From contig NZ_LQIS01000001.1 in NCBI RefSeq assembly GCF_001499905.1, positions 186,001 through 250,000 on the forward strand: DNA of 64,000 nt, read 5' to 3'. Below, piece after piece: positions 51,917 to 60,373 of this stretch. The stretch is from Mycobacterium sp. GA-1285 (GTDB taxonomy: Bacteria; Actinomycetota; Actinomycetes; Mycobacteriales; Mycobacteriaceae). The notes beneath the pieces were generated by a model. It saw only the letters and a list, made by a program, of their open reading frames with translations, was not told where the DNA came from and ran no database searches. Each line of letters opens with the position of its first letter. Position 1 is the first letter of the stretch. Position numbers and translations under genes: made by a program.

Positions 51917-52603
51917 TCACGACGGCGGCCCGATGGTCGTCTGTTCATCGATCACCTTGATGGCATCGAGCACCACGTTCTGCTCGCTCTCGGGACTGTC
52001 CGCATTCAGCTGCAGGACGAATAAACCGTCGGCTGCCGGCACAACAACTGTCTTCTGGGCGACGAATCGCGGCTTGCCATTGTCCATGAAAGTGCCGGCG
52101 AACGAAATCGAGTCGAAGCCGCCGAAGGAGCCCTTCGTCGGTTCCGCCAATGGCTTGAACTCGGCCATGTCCTCGAGTTGCTCCGGCGCGTACTCGAAGA
52201 TTTTCGCCGCATCGACGTTGCCGGTGAGTTTGGAGGCGATCGCGTACATGTCGGGCGGATCGTTGGGGTCCTTGGGATTGTCGTAGACGATGGCACCGTA
52301 GGCCCATTCCGGCGTCGCCTCCCCCGCGTCACTCCATTGGGGTGGAATGGGGAACTCAAAATTGGGAGTTCCCGGTTCACCGGGTTTGATCGGCGTTTCC
52401 GCGATCCCGCTGTCGGTGATGTACTCGTTGATCGTCTCGTCGTCGTCGGCCTGCGGACTGGGTGCTGCCGACGTGCCGATCGTGCTCGTTGCCGAGGTCG
52501 TTGTCGCGGCCGCCGTGTCAGCGCTGGAACCGCAGGCCACCAGCCCAAAGCTCAGAGCAACGGCGCAGAGACCGGCGGTCGTTCGTACAGGCAGATTCTT
52601 CAT
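51917..52603 (-). CDS. LpqN/LpqT-type lipoprotein
   Basis: A 228-residue lipoprotein with lipobox FGLVACGS (Cys about 24) followed by a Thr/Ala/Ser linker. The C-terminal domain of about 170 residues has the LpqN features: a first strand around NFEFPIPPQWSDAG and the segments AYGAIVYDNPKD and KTVVVPAADGLFVLQLNAD. LpqN proteins of M. tuberculosis bind MmpL3-linked mycolate-transport factors and one interacts with the host ubiquitin ligase CBL; function here is not known. ATG with AGGAG 5 nt upstream. A longer upstream frame has no lipoprotein signal and was rejected. Confidence 0.85.
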   Translation of the reverse strand: MKNLPVRTTAGLCAVALSFGLVACGSSADTAAATTTSATSTIGTSAAPSPQADDDETINEYITDSGIAETPIKPGEPGTPNFEFPIPPQWSDAGEATPEWAYGAIVYDNPKDPNDPPDMYAIASKLTGNVDAAKIFEYAPEQLEDMAEFKPLAEPTKGSFGGFDSISFAGTFMDNGKPRFVAQKTVVVPAADGLFVLQLNADSPESEQNVVLDAIKVIDEQTTIGPPS

Positions 52604-53031
52604 CGACTCCTGTCTCCTACGGTCGCTTGTCCGGAACACGAGGCAAGATTTGGCCACGAGCTTAGAGCTGCGAGGACCGGAAATTGGCAGGTTCATCAAT
52701 TTCATGATCAGTCGGCGTGCCGGCAAGACTCGCGTGACGCCGAGTTCAGAACGGCGGAGGCTTGTAGTTCGCGGCGAGCAACGCTTGGCGTCGTTGCTCG
52801 TCGCCAATCAGTTCGCTACGTCTTCGCCGTTCGTGTTGATGCGGTCACGGCGGTCATGTTCGCGAGTTTGCCTGCGCCGCGGCATCATCGCCGTGCGGCC
52901 GGGCTTCTCGAGAGCGGCCCGTGCGATCGGCCCGCGGTTGGTCCGCCGCGCCGGTGCGCCGCGGCGTGTCGGTGGGGCGCTCGGGTGAGCGCTACACGCT
53001 CGGGCTCATCTTCCACGACGCCGCATAGCGC
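52604..53031. other. 428-bp gap without an intact gene
   Basis: This holds the promoter region of the LpqN-like gene at its left end and a decayed coding fragment (52746-52985, listed separately). No intact gene, tRNA or clear repeat was found. Confidence 0.6.
52746..52985 (-). pseudogene. Decayed C-terminal fragment resembling a 13E12 (DUF222/HNH) repeat protein
   Basis: On the minus strand one frame reads RRRQTREHDRRDRIN and, after a shift, another reads HERRRRSELIGDEQ, then a segment ending ALLAANYKPPPF and a stop. Basic Arg/Glu helices ending in PPPF are the characteristic end of mycobacterial 13E12-family proteins. The fragment lacks the HNH and DUF222 domains and needs a frameshift, so it is a remnant. 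Such genes are often mobile within mycobacterial genomes. The match is by pattern only. Confidence 0.45.
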
Positions 53032-53658
53032 CTATCGGCGGCGCAGGACGATCACGTTGTCGGACCACAGCGCAGCCTCGCCGTCCGGCGTGGTGACCTC
53101 ACGCATCGGTGTGCTGATCTGAGCCGGTTCCCATTCGGGCTCAGGCAGTTTCAGCGCCGCGACCACATCCTCGGGCGGTGTTAACGTGTGGTGGTGATCA
53201 TGAAGTTCGGAAAGCCATGGCGGCGGCGACCCGTGATCGACGATGAGCAGAAGCCCACCCGGCCGAACCGCCCGCGCGGCCGCCTCGAAGATGGCCGTCC
53301 GGTCAAGCGGGAACGTGGAGTGCAGGAACTGCGCGTTCACCAAATCGAATTCGCCATCGGGGAAGCTCTGCGACAGGTCGTGCTGCTGAAAAATGATCCG
53401 GTCCTCGACCCCGCGCGCGACGGCATCGGCGGCCGCACGCCGCAAGGCGGTTTCGGCGATGTCGACGGCGACGACCCGCCATCCCTTCTCGGCGAGCCAC
53501 ATCGCGTCACCGCCCTCACCGCTGCCCAGATCTAGCGCGATTCCGGGCTCGAGGTCCGACGCCACCTCCACGAGACGGACGTTCGCCCGCCCACTCCAGA
53601 TGCGATTGCGTTGGCTGTAGCGCTCCTCCCAATGCTGTTTGGCCTCAGGCGTTGACAT
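53032..53658 (-). CDS. Class I SAM-dependent methyltransferase
   Basis: A 208-residue protein with motif I ALDLGSGEGGDAMWLAEKGW, motif II-like VVAVDIAETALRRA, QHDLSQSFPDGEFDLV (acidic loop) and the post-motif ARAVRPGGLLLIVDHG. The N-terminus HWEERYSQRNRIWSGRAN is typical of small-molecule (for example tellurite/thiopurine-like) methyltransferases. Substrate unknown. ATG with AAAGGAG about 7 nt upstream. It is divergent from an XRE-cupin regulator with 136 bp between, which suggests it is the regulated target. Confidence 0.87.
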   Translation of the reverse strand: MSTPEAKQHWEERYSQRNRIWSGRANVRLVEVASDLEPGIALDLGSGEGGDAMWLAEKGWRVVAVDIAETALRRAAADAVARGVEDRIIFQQHDLSQSFPDGEFDLVNAQFLHSTFPLDRTAIFEAAARAVRPGGLLLIVDHGSPPPWLSELHDHHHTLTPPEDVVAALKLPEPEWEPAQISTPMREVTTPDGEAALWSDNVIVLRRR

Positions 53659-53757
53659 GTCGGCTCCTTTCGCGGCCCAGCACACCGTGGATTTCAACCC
53701 GGCGGCAGCCGCCCCCGCTGACGATGAAATCCCGAATCTCGTCCATTTCACACCACC

Positions 53758-53786
53758 TTGCAGTCGTCGCGAGAAGCTGCCAAGCT
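53758..53786 (+). promoter_or_regulatory. Putative promoter of the XRE-cupin gene
   Basis: TTGCAG, a 17-bp spacer, then CAAGCT, which ends 8 nt before the ATG. It lies in the divergent spacer with the methyltransferase gene and fits a leaderless start. Confidence 0.35.
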
Positions 53787-53794
53787 TTCTTGCC

Positions 53795-54364
53795 ATGCAG
53801 GCAAAAGACGACGGAGTCGATGCGCGGGTGCGACGCAGGCTGCGCGACCTGCGCACCCAGCACGGCCTGACGCTCGAGGAGGTGGCCCGACGGTCGAACA
53901 TCGACGTGTCGACGCTGAGCCGGCTGGAGTCCGGCAGGCGCCGCCTCGCCCTCGATCACCTACCGAGACTGGCCGCGGCATTGTCGGTGAGCACCGACGA
54001 ACTGCTGCGCGCACCGGATGCCGAGGATCCGCGCGTGCGCAGAGGATCCCATACCGCACATGGCATCACGTACTGGCCGTTGACCCGCCAGGCCGCAGGC
54101 GGTCTGCACGCGTACAAGATCAGGATCAGCGCCCGGCGCCGAAACCCACCCGCCGAACTTCCCGTGCACGAAGGCCAGGACTGGATGTACGTGCTGTCCG
54201 GTCACCTACGGCTGATCCTGGGCGAGCGCGACTTCGCGGTGAAACCCGGTGAGGCGGTGGAATTCTCGACATGGACACCGCACTGGTTCGGTGTCGTGGA
54301 CGGTCCAGTCGAGGCGATCACGATCTTCGGGCCGCACGGCGAGCGGCTCCATTTACACGACTAG
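53795..54364 (+). CDS. XRE-family regulator with C-terminal cupin domain
   Basis: A 189-residue protein. An HTH of the XRE/HipB type (VRRRLRDLRTQHGLTLEEVARRSNIDVSTLSRLESGRR, residues about 8-60) is followed by a cupin domain (HEGQDWMYVLSGHLRLILGERDF...KPGEAVEFSTWTPHWFG) with the conserved His/Glu/Gly spacing. Such regulators often control neighbouring genes in response to a small ligand. It is divergent from the methyltransferase gene and overlaps the convergent RNase HI-phosphatase gene by 4 bp. Confidence 0.9.
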   Translation: MQAKDDGVDARVRRRLRDLRTQHGLTLEEVARRSNIDVSTLSRLESGRRRLALDHLPRLAAALSVSTDELLRAPDAEDPRVRRGSHTAHGITYWPLTRQAAGGLHAYKIRISARRRNPPAELPVHEGQDWMYVLSGHLRLILGERDFAVKPGEAVEFSTWTPHWFGVVDGPVEAITIFGPHGERLHLHD

Positions 54365-55449
54365 TCCAGGTACGCCGTCTGATTGACCAACCGCACCGAA
54401 GCCGCCCCGTCGGGATAGAACTCGGCGATCGACAACGACGCGAGGTCCAGATGCAACCGGTACAGGATGTTCGGGCCGCCGTCCAGCGCCATCCGCAGCA
54501 GCGTCTTGATCGGCGTCACGTGCGACACCACCAACACCGTCTCCCCCGCGTGTTCAGCGAGGATCCGTGCCCGTGCCCGGCCGACACGCTCGGCGGCGGA
54601 GTCGAAGCTCTCGCCGTCCGGGGGCGCCAGGGAGGTGTCGCGCAGCCAACGCCGGTGCAGGTCGGGGTCGCGTTCGGCCGCTTCGGCGAACGTCAGCCCC
54701 TCCCAGGCACCGAAGTCGGTCTCGATCAGGTCGTCGTCGACGGTCACGTCCTGACCGAGCACCTTGGCCGCCGCCGCCGCGGTGTCGTACGCCCGTTGCA
54801 GCGGTGACGTGACCACCGCCGCAACGCCTCCGTGCCGTCCGAGATAGCGTGCGGCGGCTTCGGCCTGACGACGCCCGAGCTCGGTCAGCGCCGGGTTCCC
54901 GCGCCCCGAGTATCGGCGCTCGACCGACAACTCGGTCTGACCGTGCCGCAGCAGGAGGAACCGCGTCGGCGCACCGCGGGCGCCGCTCCACGCGGTGGGC
55001 GTCGACGCCCGATGCGGCTTGGACTCCTCGACACCCGAAGGTATTTCGGCCGCGGCGTTCATCGCCTCGTTGGCCAACCGGTCGGCGTGGCTGTTCTCCG
55101 CGCGCGGGACCCACGTGTAGGTGACGCGATCGAAACGGGCGGCCACCGCCGTGGCCTGCTGATGCAGAGTCGCGATGTCCGGGTGCTTGACCTTCCACCG
55201 GCCCGACATCTGTTCCACCACGAGCTTGGAGTCCATCCGCACGTCGACCTCGGTGGCCCCGACGCTCGCCGCCTCGCTCAGACCGGCGATCAGCCCGCGA
55301 TACTCGGCGACATTGTTGGTGGCGTGGCCGATCGCTTCCTTGCTCTCGGCGAACACTGTGGCATGATCCGCCGACCAGACTACCGCCCCGTAGCCCGCCG
55401 GCCCGGGGTTGCCGCGCGAACCACCGTCGGCCTCGACGATCACCTTCAT
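54361..55449 (-). CDS. RNase HI fused to alpha-ribazole phosphatase / acid phosphatase (Rv2228c-like)
   Basis: A 362-residue two-domain protein. The N-terminal RNase HI (about residues 1-135) has the catalytic acidic set in EADGGSRGNPG, EYRGLIAGL, RMDSKLVVEQM and HADRLANEAM. The C-terminal histidine phosphatase (about 160-362) has LLRHGQTELSVE (RHG) and the second His in VVSHVTPIKT. The M. tuberculosis orthologue has RNase H activity on RNA/DNA hybrids and a CobC-type phosphatase. Last gene of a four-gene chain: its ATG overlaps the stop of the upstream zinc-ribbon gene (ATGA). Confidence 0.93.
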   Translation of the reverse strand: MKVIVEADGGSRGNPGPAGYGAVVWSADHATVFAESKEAIGHATNNVAEYRGLIAGLSEAASVGATEVDVRMDSKLVVEQMSGRWKVKHPDIATLHQQATAVAARFDRVTYTWVPRAENSHADRLANEAMNAAAEIPSGVEESKPHRASTPTAWSGARGAPTRFLLLRHGQTELSVERRYSGRGNPALTELGRRQAEAAARYLGRHGGVAAVVTSPLQRAYDTAAAAAKVLGQDVTVDDDLIETDFGAWEGLTFAEAAERDPDLHRRWLRDTSLAPPDGESFDSAAERVGRARARILAEHAGETVLVVSHVTPIKTLLRMALDGGPNILYRLHLDLASLSIAEFYPDGAASVRLVNQTAYLD

Positions 55450-56189
55450 CCGCCAGAACCTCTGACCCGCAACAGGATCGCACCGCATTCGGGACAGCGA
55501 AGCACTTCGTCGTCGGCAGCGGCGGAGATCCGCGCCAGCTCGCCCTTGTCGATCTCGATCCGGCACGCTCCACACCGGCGGCCCTGCAACTGGCCGGCGC
55601 CCGCGCCACCGCGAGCGCGCTGCCGTTCGTAGAGGGCGACCAGGTCGAGGTCGAGCGCCGCGACCAGCTCGTCGCGACGGGAAAGACTCTGGTGGCGTTG
55701 CTGATTCAGTTCGGTGTGGACCTCGTCGCACGCGGTCTGCGCGGCGCTCAGGTCGTTCTGCAGTTCGTCGATTTTCGCAAGCGCTTCCTGTTGGTCGCGT
55801 TGCAGTTCCTCGCGTCGCTCCATCACCTCGAGCTGCGAATCCTCCAGCGCGGCTTGCCTGCGCTCCAACGTGTCGAGTTCGTGCTGCAAGTCGGTGAGTT
55901 GTTTGGCATCGACCGAGCCGCCCGCGAGCAGCGTGCGGTCGCGCTCCTCGCGCTGGCGCACCGAGTCGATCTCGGATTCGAACTTGGCGATCTGCGCATC
56001 GAGATCCTCGATCGCGATCTGCAACGCCGCCAGCCGGTCGTTGGCCTCGCGATGCGCGGCCTGGACCTCTGTCAGCCGCTGCTGCTCGGCGAGGTTCTTC
56101 ACCCGATGCTCCAGCCGAGCAAGCGAAGCATCGAGTTCGGCCAGCGCGAGTAACGACTGTTGTTGAGCTACTTCAGCTTTCATGCTCAT
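55446..56189 (-). CDS. Coiled-coil protein with C-terminal zinc ribbon, Rv2229c-like
   Basis: A 247-residue protein. A long helical coiled coil (about residues 5-185) rich in Glu/Gln/Leu/Arg is followed by a C4 zinc ribbon ([13 protein letters not shown] and [12 protein letters not shown]; CxxC pairs at about 201-204 and 230-233), i.e. the Znf-ribbon_DUF164 family. It may bind nucleic acid or ribosomes; in other bacteria the family is found beside nif3 as here. Two Met codons (MSMKAEV) compete for the start; the first overlaps the nif3 stop as ATGA and was chosen. Confidence 0.9.
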   Translation of the reverse strand: MSMKAEVAQQQSLLALAELDASLARLEHRVKNLAEQQRLTEVQAAHREANDRLAALQIAIEDLDAQIAKFESEIDSVRQREERDRTLLAGGSVDAKQLTDLQHELDTLERRQAALEDSQLEVMERREELQRDQQEALAKIDELQNDLSAAQTACDEVHTELNQQRHQSLSRRDELVAALDLDLVALYERQRARGGAGAGQLQGRRCGACRIEIDKGELARISAAADDEVLRCPECGAILLRVRGSGG

Positions 56190-57304
56190 CTCTCGACATT
56201 CCACGGATCGGTGCGCACGTCCGACACCCGCACGGGCAGCGCTGCACCGAAGTGGGTTTGCAGCAGGTCGGCGGCTTGGCGACACCACGGGTATTCACTG
56301 GCCCAGTGCGCAACGTCCACGAGCGCGACCCCCGACGCTCGCCTGTGTTCGTCGGCGGGGTGATGCCGCAGGTCCGACGTGACGTACGCGTCGACGCCCG
56401 TGCCGGCGACGAGGCCGAGCAGGGAGTCACCCGCACCACCGCACACCGCGACCCGCGACACCTCCGCGTCCGGGTCGCCGGAGGCGCGCACCCCCCACGA
56501 CGTGGCGGGCAGCGCTTCGCGCACGCGAGACACGAACGCCGACAACGGTTCGGGACGATCCAGCACGCCGATGCGTCCCAGCCCGGCATCGCCCGGAATC
56601 GGCGCCAGCGCGAAGACGTCGAAGGCCGGTTCCTCGTAGGGATGCGCGCCCCGCATCGCGGCCAGCACGTGGCCGCGCAACCGCGCGGGTGCGATGACCT
56701 CCACCCGGTCCTCGGGGACGCGTTCGACCGATCCGACGCTGCCGATGGCCGGGGACGCGCCGTCGTGCGGGAGGAACTGCCCGGTTCCGGTGGTGGTCCA
56801 GCAGCAGTGCGAGTAGTCGCCGATGCGCCCGGCACCCGCGGCGAACATGGCTTCCCGCAGCGCCTGCGAGTTCTCCGCGGGCACGAAGACGACCCACTTG
56901 TCCAGGTCGGGTTCCGCGCTCGCAGGGGCGAGTACCTCCTCGACGGTCAGTCCGAGCGCTTCGGCGAGCGCGTCGGAGACACCCGGCGAGGCCGAGTCCG
57001 CGTTGGTGTGCGCGGTGAACAACGCCCGGTCGCTGCGGATCAGCCGATGGATCAGGGCGCCCTTGGCGGTGCTGGCGGCCACGGTGTCGACGCCGCGCAG
57101 CAGCAGCGGATGGTGAGCCAGCAGCAAGCCGCGATCGGGTACCTCGGCGACGACCTCGGCGGTGGCGTCGACAGCCACCGTGACCGTCTCGACGGTCTCC
57201 GAAGGGTCCCCGCACACCAGACCGACCGAATCCCAGTCCTGCGCCAGGTCCGGCGGGTATGCCGCCTCCAGCACGTCGATGATGTCGGCCAGTCGAGCGC
57301 TCAC
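56186..57304 (-). CDS. Nif3/YbgI-family dinuclear metal protein (GTP cyclohydrolase 1 type 2-like)
   Basis: A 372-residue protein. Metal-binding residues are seen in [11 protein letters not shown] (His pair), [13 protein letters not shown] (His, Asp) and [10 protein letters not shown] (His). An insertion of about 120 residues between the two halves corresponds to the PII-like domain of longer Nif3 proteins. Biochemical role is uncertain; some members open GTP-like rings or hydrolyse nucleotides. GTG start overlapping the upstream cobC stop (GTGA). Same order as Rv2230c. Confidence 0.9.
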   Translation of the reverse strand: MSARLADIIDVLEAAYPPDLAQDWDSVGLVCGDPSETVETVTVAVDATAEVVAEVPDRGLLLAHHPLLLRGVDTVAASTAKGALIHRLIRSDRALFTAHTNADSASPGVSDALAEALGLTVEEVLAPASAEPDLDKWVVFVPAENSQALREAMFAAGAGRIGDYSHCCWTTTGTGQFLPHDGASPAIGSVGSVERVPEDRVEVIAPARLRGHVLAAMRGAHPYEEPAFDVFALAPIPGDAGLGRIGVLDRPEPLSAFVSRVREALPATSWGVRASGDPDAEVSRVAVCGGAGDSLLGLVAGTGVDAYVTSDLRHHPADEHRRASGVALVDVAHWASEYPWCRQAADLLQTHFGAALPVRVSDVRTDPWNVER

Positions 57305-58323
57305 CGCAGCACCTCGGTCATCGCCTCGACCAGCACGGGCCACTCCGGGCGTACCGCCGCGCGCAGGAACTGACCCTCGAGCCCGATGAACGTGTCGCAG
57401 CGACGCACGGCAATACCTTTGCGGTTCAGGTGTTTTCGCATCAGTTCGGCATCCGGAACGGCGAACAGGACGAAGGGGGCCGAACCGGTGACGACATGCA
57501 CGCCGATGCTAGTCAACGCGGCCACCATCTCTGCGCGCACCTCCGTCAGCCGCCGGGCGGCGCGGTCGGCTTCGGCCACCGCCGTGGGCGCGCTGCACGC
57601 GGCGATCGCCTCCAGTTGCAGCGTCCCGAGCGGCCAGTGCGGACGCCGTGCCGTCAGCCGCGCCAGGACGTCGGGCGCGCCGAGGGCGTAGCCGACGCGC
57701 AGGCCCGCCAGCGCCCACGCCTTGGTCAGGCTGCGCAGAACCACGACGTCGGGTAGGGCTTCGGTGGCCAGCGATGCGGGCTCGCCGGGAATCGCATCGG
57801 CGAACGCTTCATCCACCACCACCAGACGGCCCGGCCTGCGGAGGGCGAGCACCTGCTCGCGGGTGTGCAGCACGCCGGTCGGATTGGTCGGGTTGCCGAC
57901 GACGACGAGGTCCGCGTCCTCGGGCACCGCGTCGGCGGTCAGGGTGTACGGCGCTTCCAGCACCACGTGCACGAAGGGCACCCCGGCCGCGGTCAGTGCC
58001 GCCTCCGGTTCGGTGAACGACGGCGCGATCAGGGCGGCGCGTCGTGGCTGCAGGTCGGCCAGCCGCGCGAAACCCTCGGCCGCCCCGGCCAGCAGCACGA
58101 CCTCGTCGACGGCGCGGTGGTGCCTGCGGGCGACCGCGTCGAGCGCTCGCTGCGTATCGGCCGCACTCGGATACCGGGCGAGTTCGGTCAAGCGGGCCGC
58201 GAGTCGGTCGACCAGCCAGGACGGTGGCGCGTCGGCGCGGACATTGACGGCGAAGTCCAGCATCCCCGGGACCACGGCCTGGTCGCCGTGGAAACGCGCG
58301 GTCTCGCGCAGCGGACTCACCAC
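57301..58323 (-). CDS. cobC: PLP-dependent aminotransferase/decarboxylase, CobC type (Rv2231c-like)
   Basis: A 340-residue fold-type I PLP enzyme. The PLP Lys lies in [16 protein letters not shown], with the Asp in VVDEAFAD and Asn in [12 protein letters not shown]. Similar proteins are annotated as threonine-phosphate decarboxylase (CobC/CobD), which makes the aminopropanol arm of B12, or as histidinol-phosphate aminotransferases (HisC2). The cobalamin context (cobD, ribazole phosphatase) favours CobC, but the sequence alone does not separate these. GTG start; first gene of the overlapping minus-strand chain. Confidence 0.85.
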   Translation of the reverse strand: MVSPLRETARFHGDQAVVPGMLDFAVNVRADAPPSWLVDRLAARLTELARYPSAADTQRALDAVARRHHRAVDEVVLLAGAAEGFARLADLQPRRAALIAPSFTEPEAALTAAGVPFVHVVLEAPYTLTADAVPEDADLVVVGNPTNPTGVLHTREQVLALRRPGRLVVVDEAFADAIPGEPASLATEALPDVVVLRSLTKAWALAGLRVGYALGAPDVLARLTARRPHWPLGTLQLEAIAACSAPTAVAEADRAARRLTEVRAEMVAALTSIGVHVVTGSAPFVLFAVPDAELMRKHLNRKGIAVRRCDTFIGLEGQFLRAAVRPEWPVLVEAMTEVLR

Positions 58324-58366
58324 ATCACGACCCTAGTGCGCTGCCTGGGGTGGTTCTGCGATCGGG

Positions 58367-58372
58367 GAGAAT
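58367..58372 (+). promoter_or_regulatory. -10 element (GAGAAT) for ptkA
   Basis: GAGAAT lies 6 nt before the ptkA GTG, without a Shine-Dalgarno sequence, in the short spacer with divergent cobC. Confidence 0.35.
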
Positions 58373-58378
58373 GGGGTC

Positions 58379-59059
58379 GTGACCGACATGCTGGCCCCCA
58401 CGTCCACGGCGACCCGCCCCCAACTGGTGATCTTCGATCTCGACGGCACCCTGACCGACTCCGCGCAGGGCATTGTCTCGAGTTTCCGCCATGCCCTGGG
58501 ATCGGTCGGCGCCGCGGTGCCCGATGGAGACCTCGAAGGCATGATCATCGGCCCGCCGATGCATCACACCCTGCAGGGCCTCGGGCTCGGTTACCGGACC
58601 GACGAAGCGATCGAGGCATACCGGGCGGATTACCGGACCCGAGGGTGGGCGATGAACCGGGTCTTCGACGGCATCCCCGCGCTGCTGGCCGATCTGCGCG
58701 CGTCCGGCGTGCGCCTGGCCGTGGCCACCTCGAAGGCCGAGCCGACCGCGCAGCGGATCCTCGCCCACTTCGGTCTGGCCGACTGCTTCGAGGTCATCGC
58801 CGGCGCGAGCGTCGACGGCTCGCGCGCGAGCAAGGTCGACGTCGTCGCCCACGCGTTGGCCCAGCTGGACGACATCCCGGAGCGCGTCCTGATGGTCGGT
58901 GACCGATCCCACGACGTCGAAGGCGCCGCGGCGCACGGTATCGACACCGTGGTCGTCGGATGGGGCTACGGGAAGGACGATTTCGACGGGCCCGACGCCG
59001 CTGCCGCCGCCGCGCACGTCGCCTCGGTTGCGGACCTGCGCGAGGTGCTGGGTGTCTGA
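58379..59059 (+). CDS. ptkA: HAD-superfamily phosphatase/PtkA-like protein (Rv2232-like)
   Basis: A 226-residue HAD protein. Motif I FDLDGTLTDS (nucleophile Asp), motif II VATSKAE, and motifs III/IV SKVDVV and MVGDRSHDVEGAAAHG. Sequence-wise it is a phosphoglycolate-phosphatase-like enzyme. In M. tuberculosis the orthologue is reported to act as a protein tyrosine kinase (PtkA) that phosphorylates PtpA. It lies directly upstream of ptpA with an 8-bp overlap, consistent with that pairing. The M. tuberculosis protein has a longer N-terminal extension; this one is short (about 14 residues before the HAD core). Confidence 0.88.
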   Translation: MTDMLAPTSTATRPQLVIFDLDGTLTDSAQGIVSSFRHALGSVGAAVPDGDLEGMIIGPPMHHTLQGLGLGYRTDEAIEAYRADYRTRGWAMNRVFDGIPALLADLRASGVRLAVATSKAEPTAQRILAHFGLADCFEVIAGASVDGSRASKVDVVAHALAQLDDIPERVLMVGDRSHDVEGAAAHGIDTVVVGWGYGKDDFDGPDAAAAAAHVASVADLREVLGV

Positions 59060-59546
59060 ACCGCTACACGTGACGTTCATCTGCTCGGGCAACATCTGCC
59101 GGTCGCCCATGGCGGAGAAGATGTTCGCCCATCAGATCTCCGAGCGCGGGCTGGCCCACGCGGTCCGGGTGACCAGCGCCGGCACCGGCGGTTGGCATGC
59201 CGGCGAGCCCGCCGACCGCAGGGCCAGCCACGTGCTGCGCGAGCACGGGTATCCGACCGCGCACCGCGCCGCCCAGGTCGGCGAGGATCACATGTCGGCC
59301 GACCTTGTGATCGCGCTCGGCCGCAACCATGTGCGGATGCTCAAGGAGTTGGGCGTGCCCGCCGAGCGGATCCGGATGCTGCGGTCTTTCGACCCGCGCT
59401 CGGGCGCCCATCCGCTGGACGTCGAGGACCCCTACTACGGCGACCACGCCGACTTCGAGGACGTGTTCGCGGTGATCGAAGCGTCGCTGCCAGGTCTGCA
59501 CCAATGGGTCGACGAGCAGCTCGCCGGCCGGGGGATCGCCAGCTGA
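59052..59546 (+). CDS. ptpA: Low-molecular-weight protein tyrosine phosphatase
   Basis: A 164-residue LMW-PTP. The P-loop CSGNICRS (Cx5R) is at the N-terminus and the general-acid Asp is in DVEDPYYGD. In M. tuberculosis PtpA is secreted and blocks phagosome acidification; here, in a probably environmental species, it more likely serves an internal regulatory role. The GTG start overlaps the ptkA stop by 8 bp. The stop shares one base with the surf1 start (TGATG). Confidence 0.94.
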   Translation: MSEPLHVTFICSGNICRSPMAEKMFAHQISERGLAHAVRVTSAGTGGWHAGEPADRRASHVLREHGYPTAHRAAQVGEDHMSADLVIALGRNHVRMLKELGVPAERIRMLRSFDPRSGAHPLDVEDPYYGDHADFEDVFAVIEASLPGLHQWVDEQLAGRGIAS

Positions 59547-60373
59547 TGCGCCGGTGGTCCTTCCTGCTGCGGCCGTCATGGCTGGCGCTGTTCGTCGTGG
59601 TCGCCGCTTTCGCGTATCTGTGTTTCACCGTGCTGGCGCCGTGGCAGCTGGGCAAGAACACCAAGACCTCACGGGAGAACGCGCAGATCGCGCACTCTTT
59701 GACCGCCGAACCGGTCCCGGTGACCTCGCTTCTGCCGAAGCAGGATTCGGCGGCGCCGGACGACCAGTGGCGGCGGGTCACCGCGACCGGACGCTATCTA
59801 CCGGAGGCTCAGGTGCTCGCACGGCTGCGGATGGTCGAAGGCGAACCCGCGTTCGAGGTGCTCGTTCCGTTCGTCGTGGACGGCGGCCCGACCGTGCTCG
59901 TCGATCGCGGCTGTGTCCGGCCGGTACAGGCTTCGGGCGTGCCGGAGATCCCACCGGTGCCCGACGGCACGGTGACGATCGCCGCGCGCTTACGCGACTC
60001 CGAGGGGTTGGCGCAAGGGAAAGAGCCGTTCCGGCAGGACGGCATCCAGCACGTGTACTCGATAAACACCGCGCAGATCTCGGCGATCACCGGCGTCCCG
60101 CTGGCCGGTTCCTATCTGCAGCTGGAGGCCGATCAGCCGGGCGGACTGGGGGCGATCCCGCTGCCGCATCTCGACGCAGGACCGTTCCTGTCCTACGGCA
60201 TTCAGTGGATTGCGTTCGGCATCATCGCACCGATCGGTCTGGGCTACTTCATCTTTGCCGAGCTGCGTCAGCGCAGGCGGGAGAAGGCGGCCGAGGAGGC
60301 CGCGCAGGCGCGTCCCGACACTCCGCTCACGACGCAGGAGAAGCTCGCCGACCGCTACGGCCGACGGCACTGA
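59546..60373 (+). CDS. SURF1-family protein (cytochrome oxidase assembly)
   Basis: A 275-residue membrane protein with the SURF1 layout: transmembrane helices at each end (about residues 8-30 and 212-232) and a periplasmic domain between with WRRVTATGRYLPE and VLVDRGCVRPV. The C-terminal cytoplasmic tail is basic and Ala-rich. It assists heme a insertion into aa3 oxidase, encoded by ctaC/E/F earlier in this window. The ATG overlaps the ptpA stop by one base. The 3' end overlaps convergent cobD by 47 bp. Confidence 0.9.
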   Translation: MRRWSFLLRPSWLALFVVVAAFAYLCFTVLAPWQLGKNTKTSRENAQIAHSLTAEPVPVTSLLPKQDSAAPDDQWRRVTATGRYLPEAQVLARLRMVEGEPAFEVLVPFVVDGGPTVLVDRGCVRPVQASGVPEIPPVPDGTVTIAARLRDSEGLAQGKEPFRQDGIQHVYSINTAQISAITGVPLAGSYLQLEADQPGGLGAIPLPHLDAGPFLSYGIQWIAFGIIAPIGLGYFIFAELRQRRREKAAEEAAQARPDTPLTTQEKLADRYGRRH

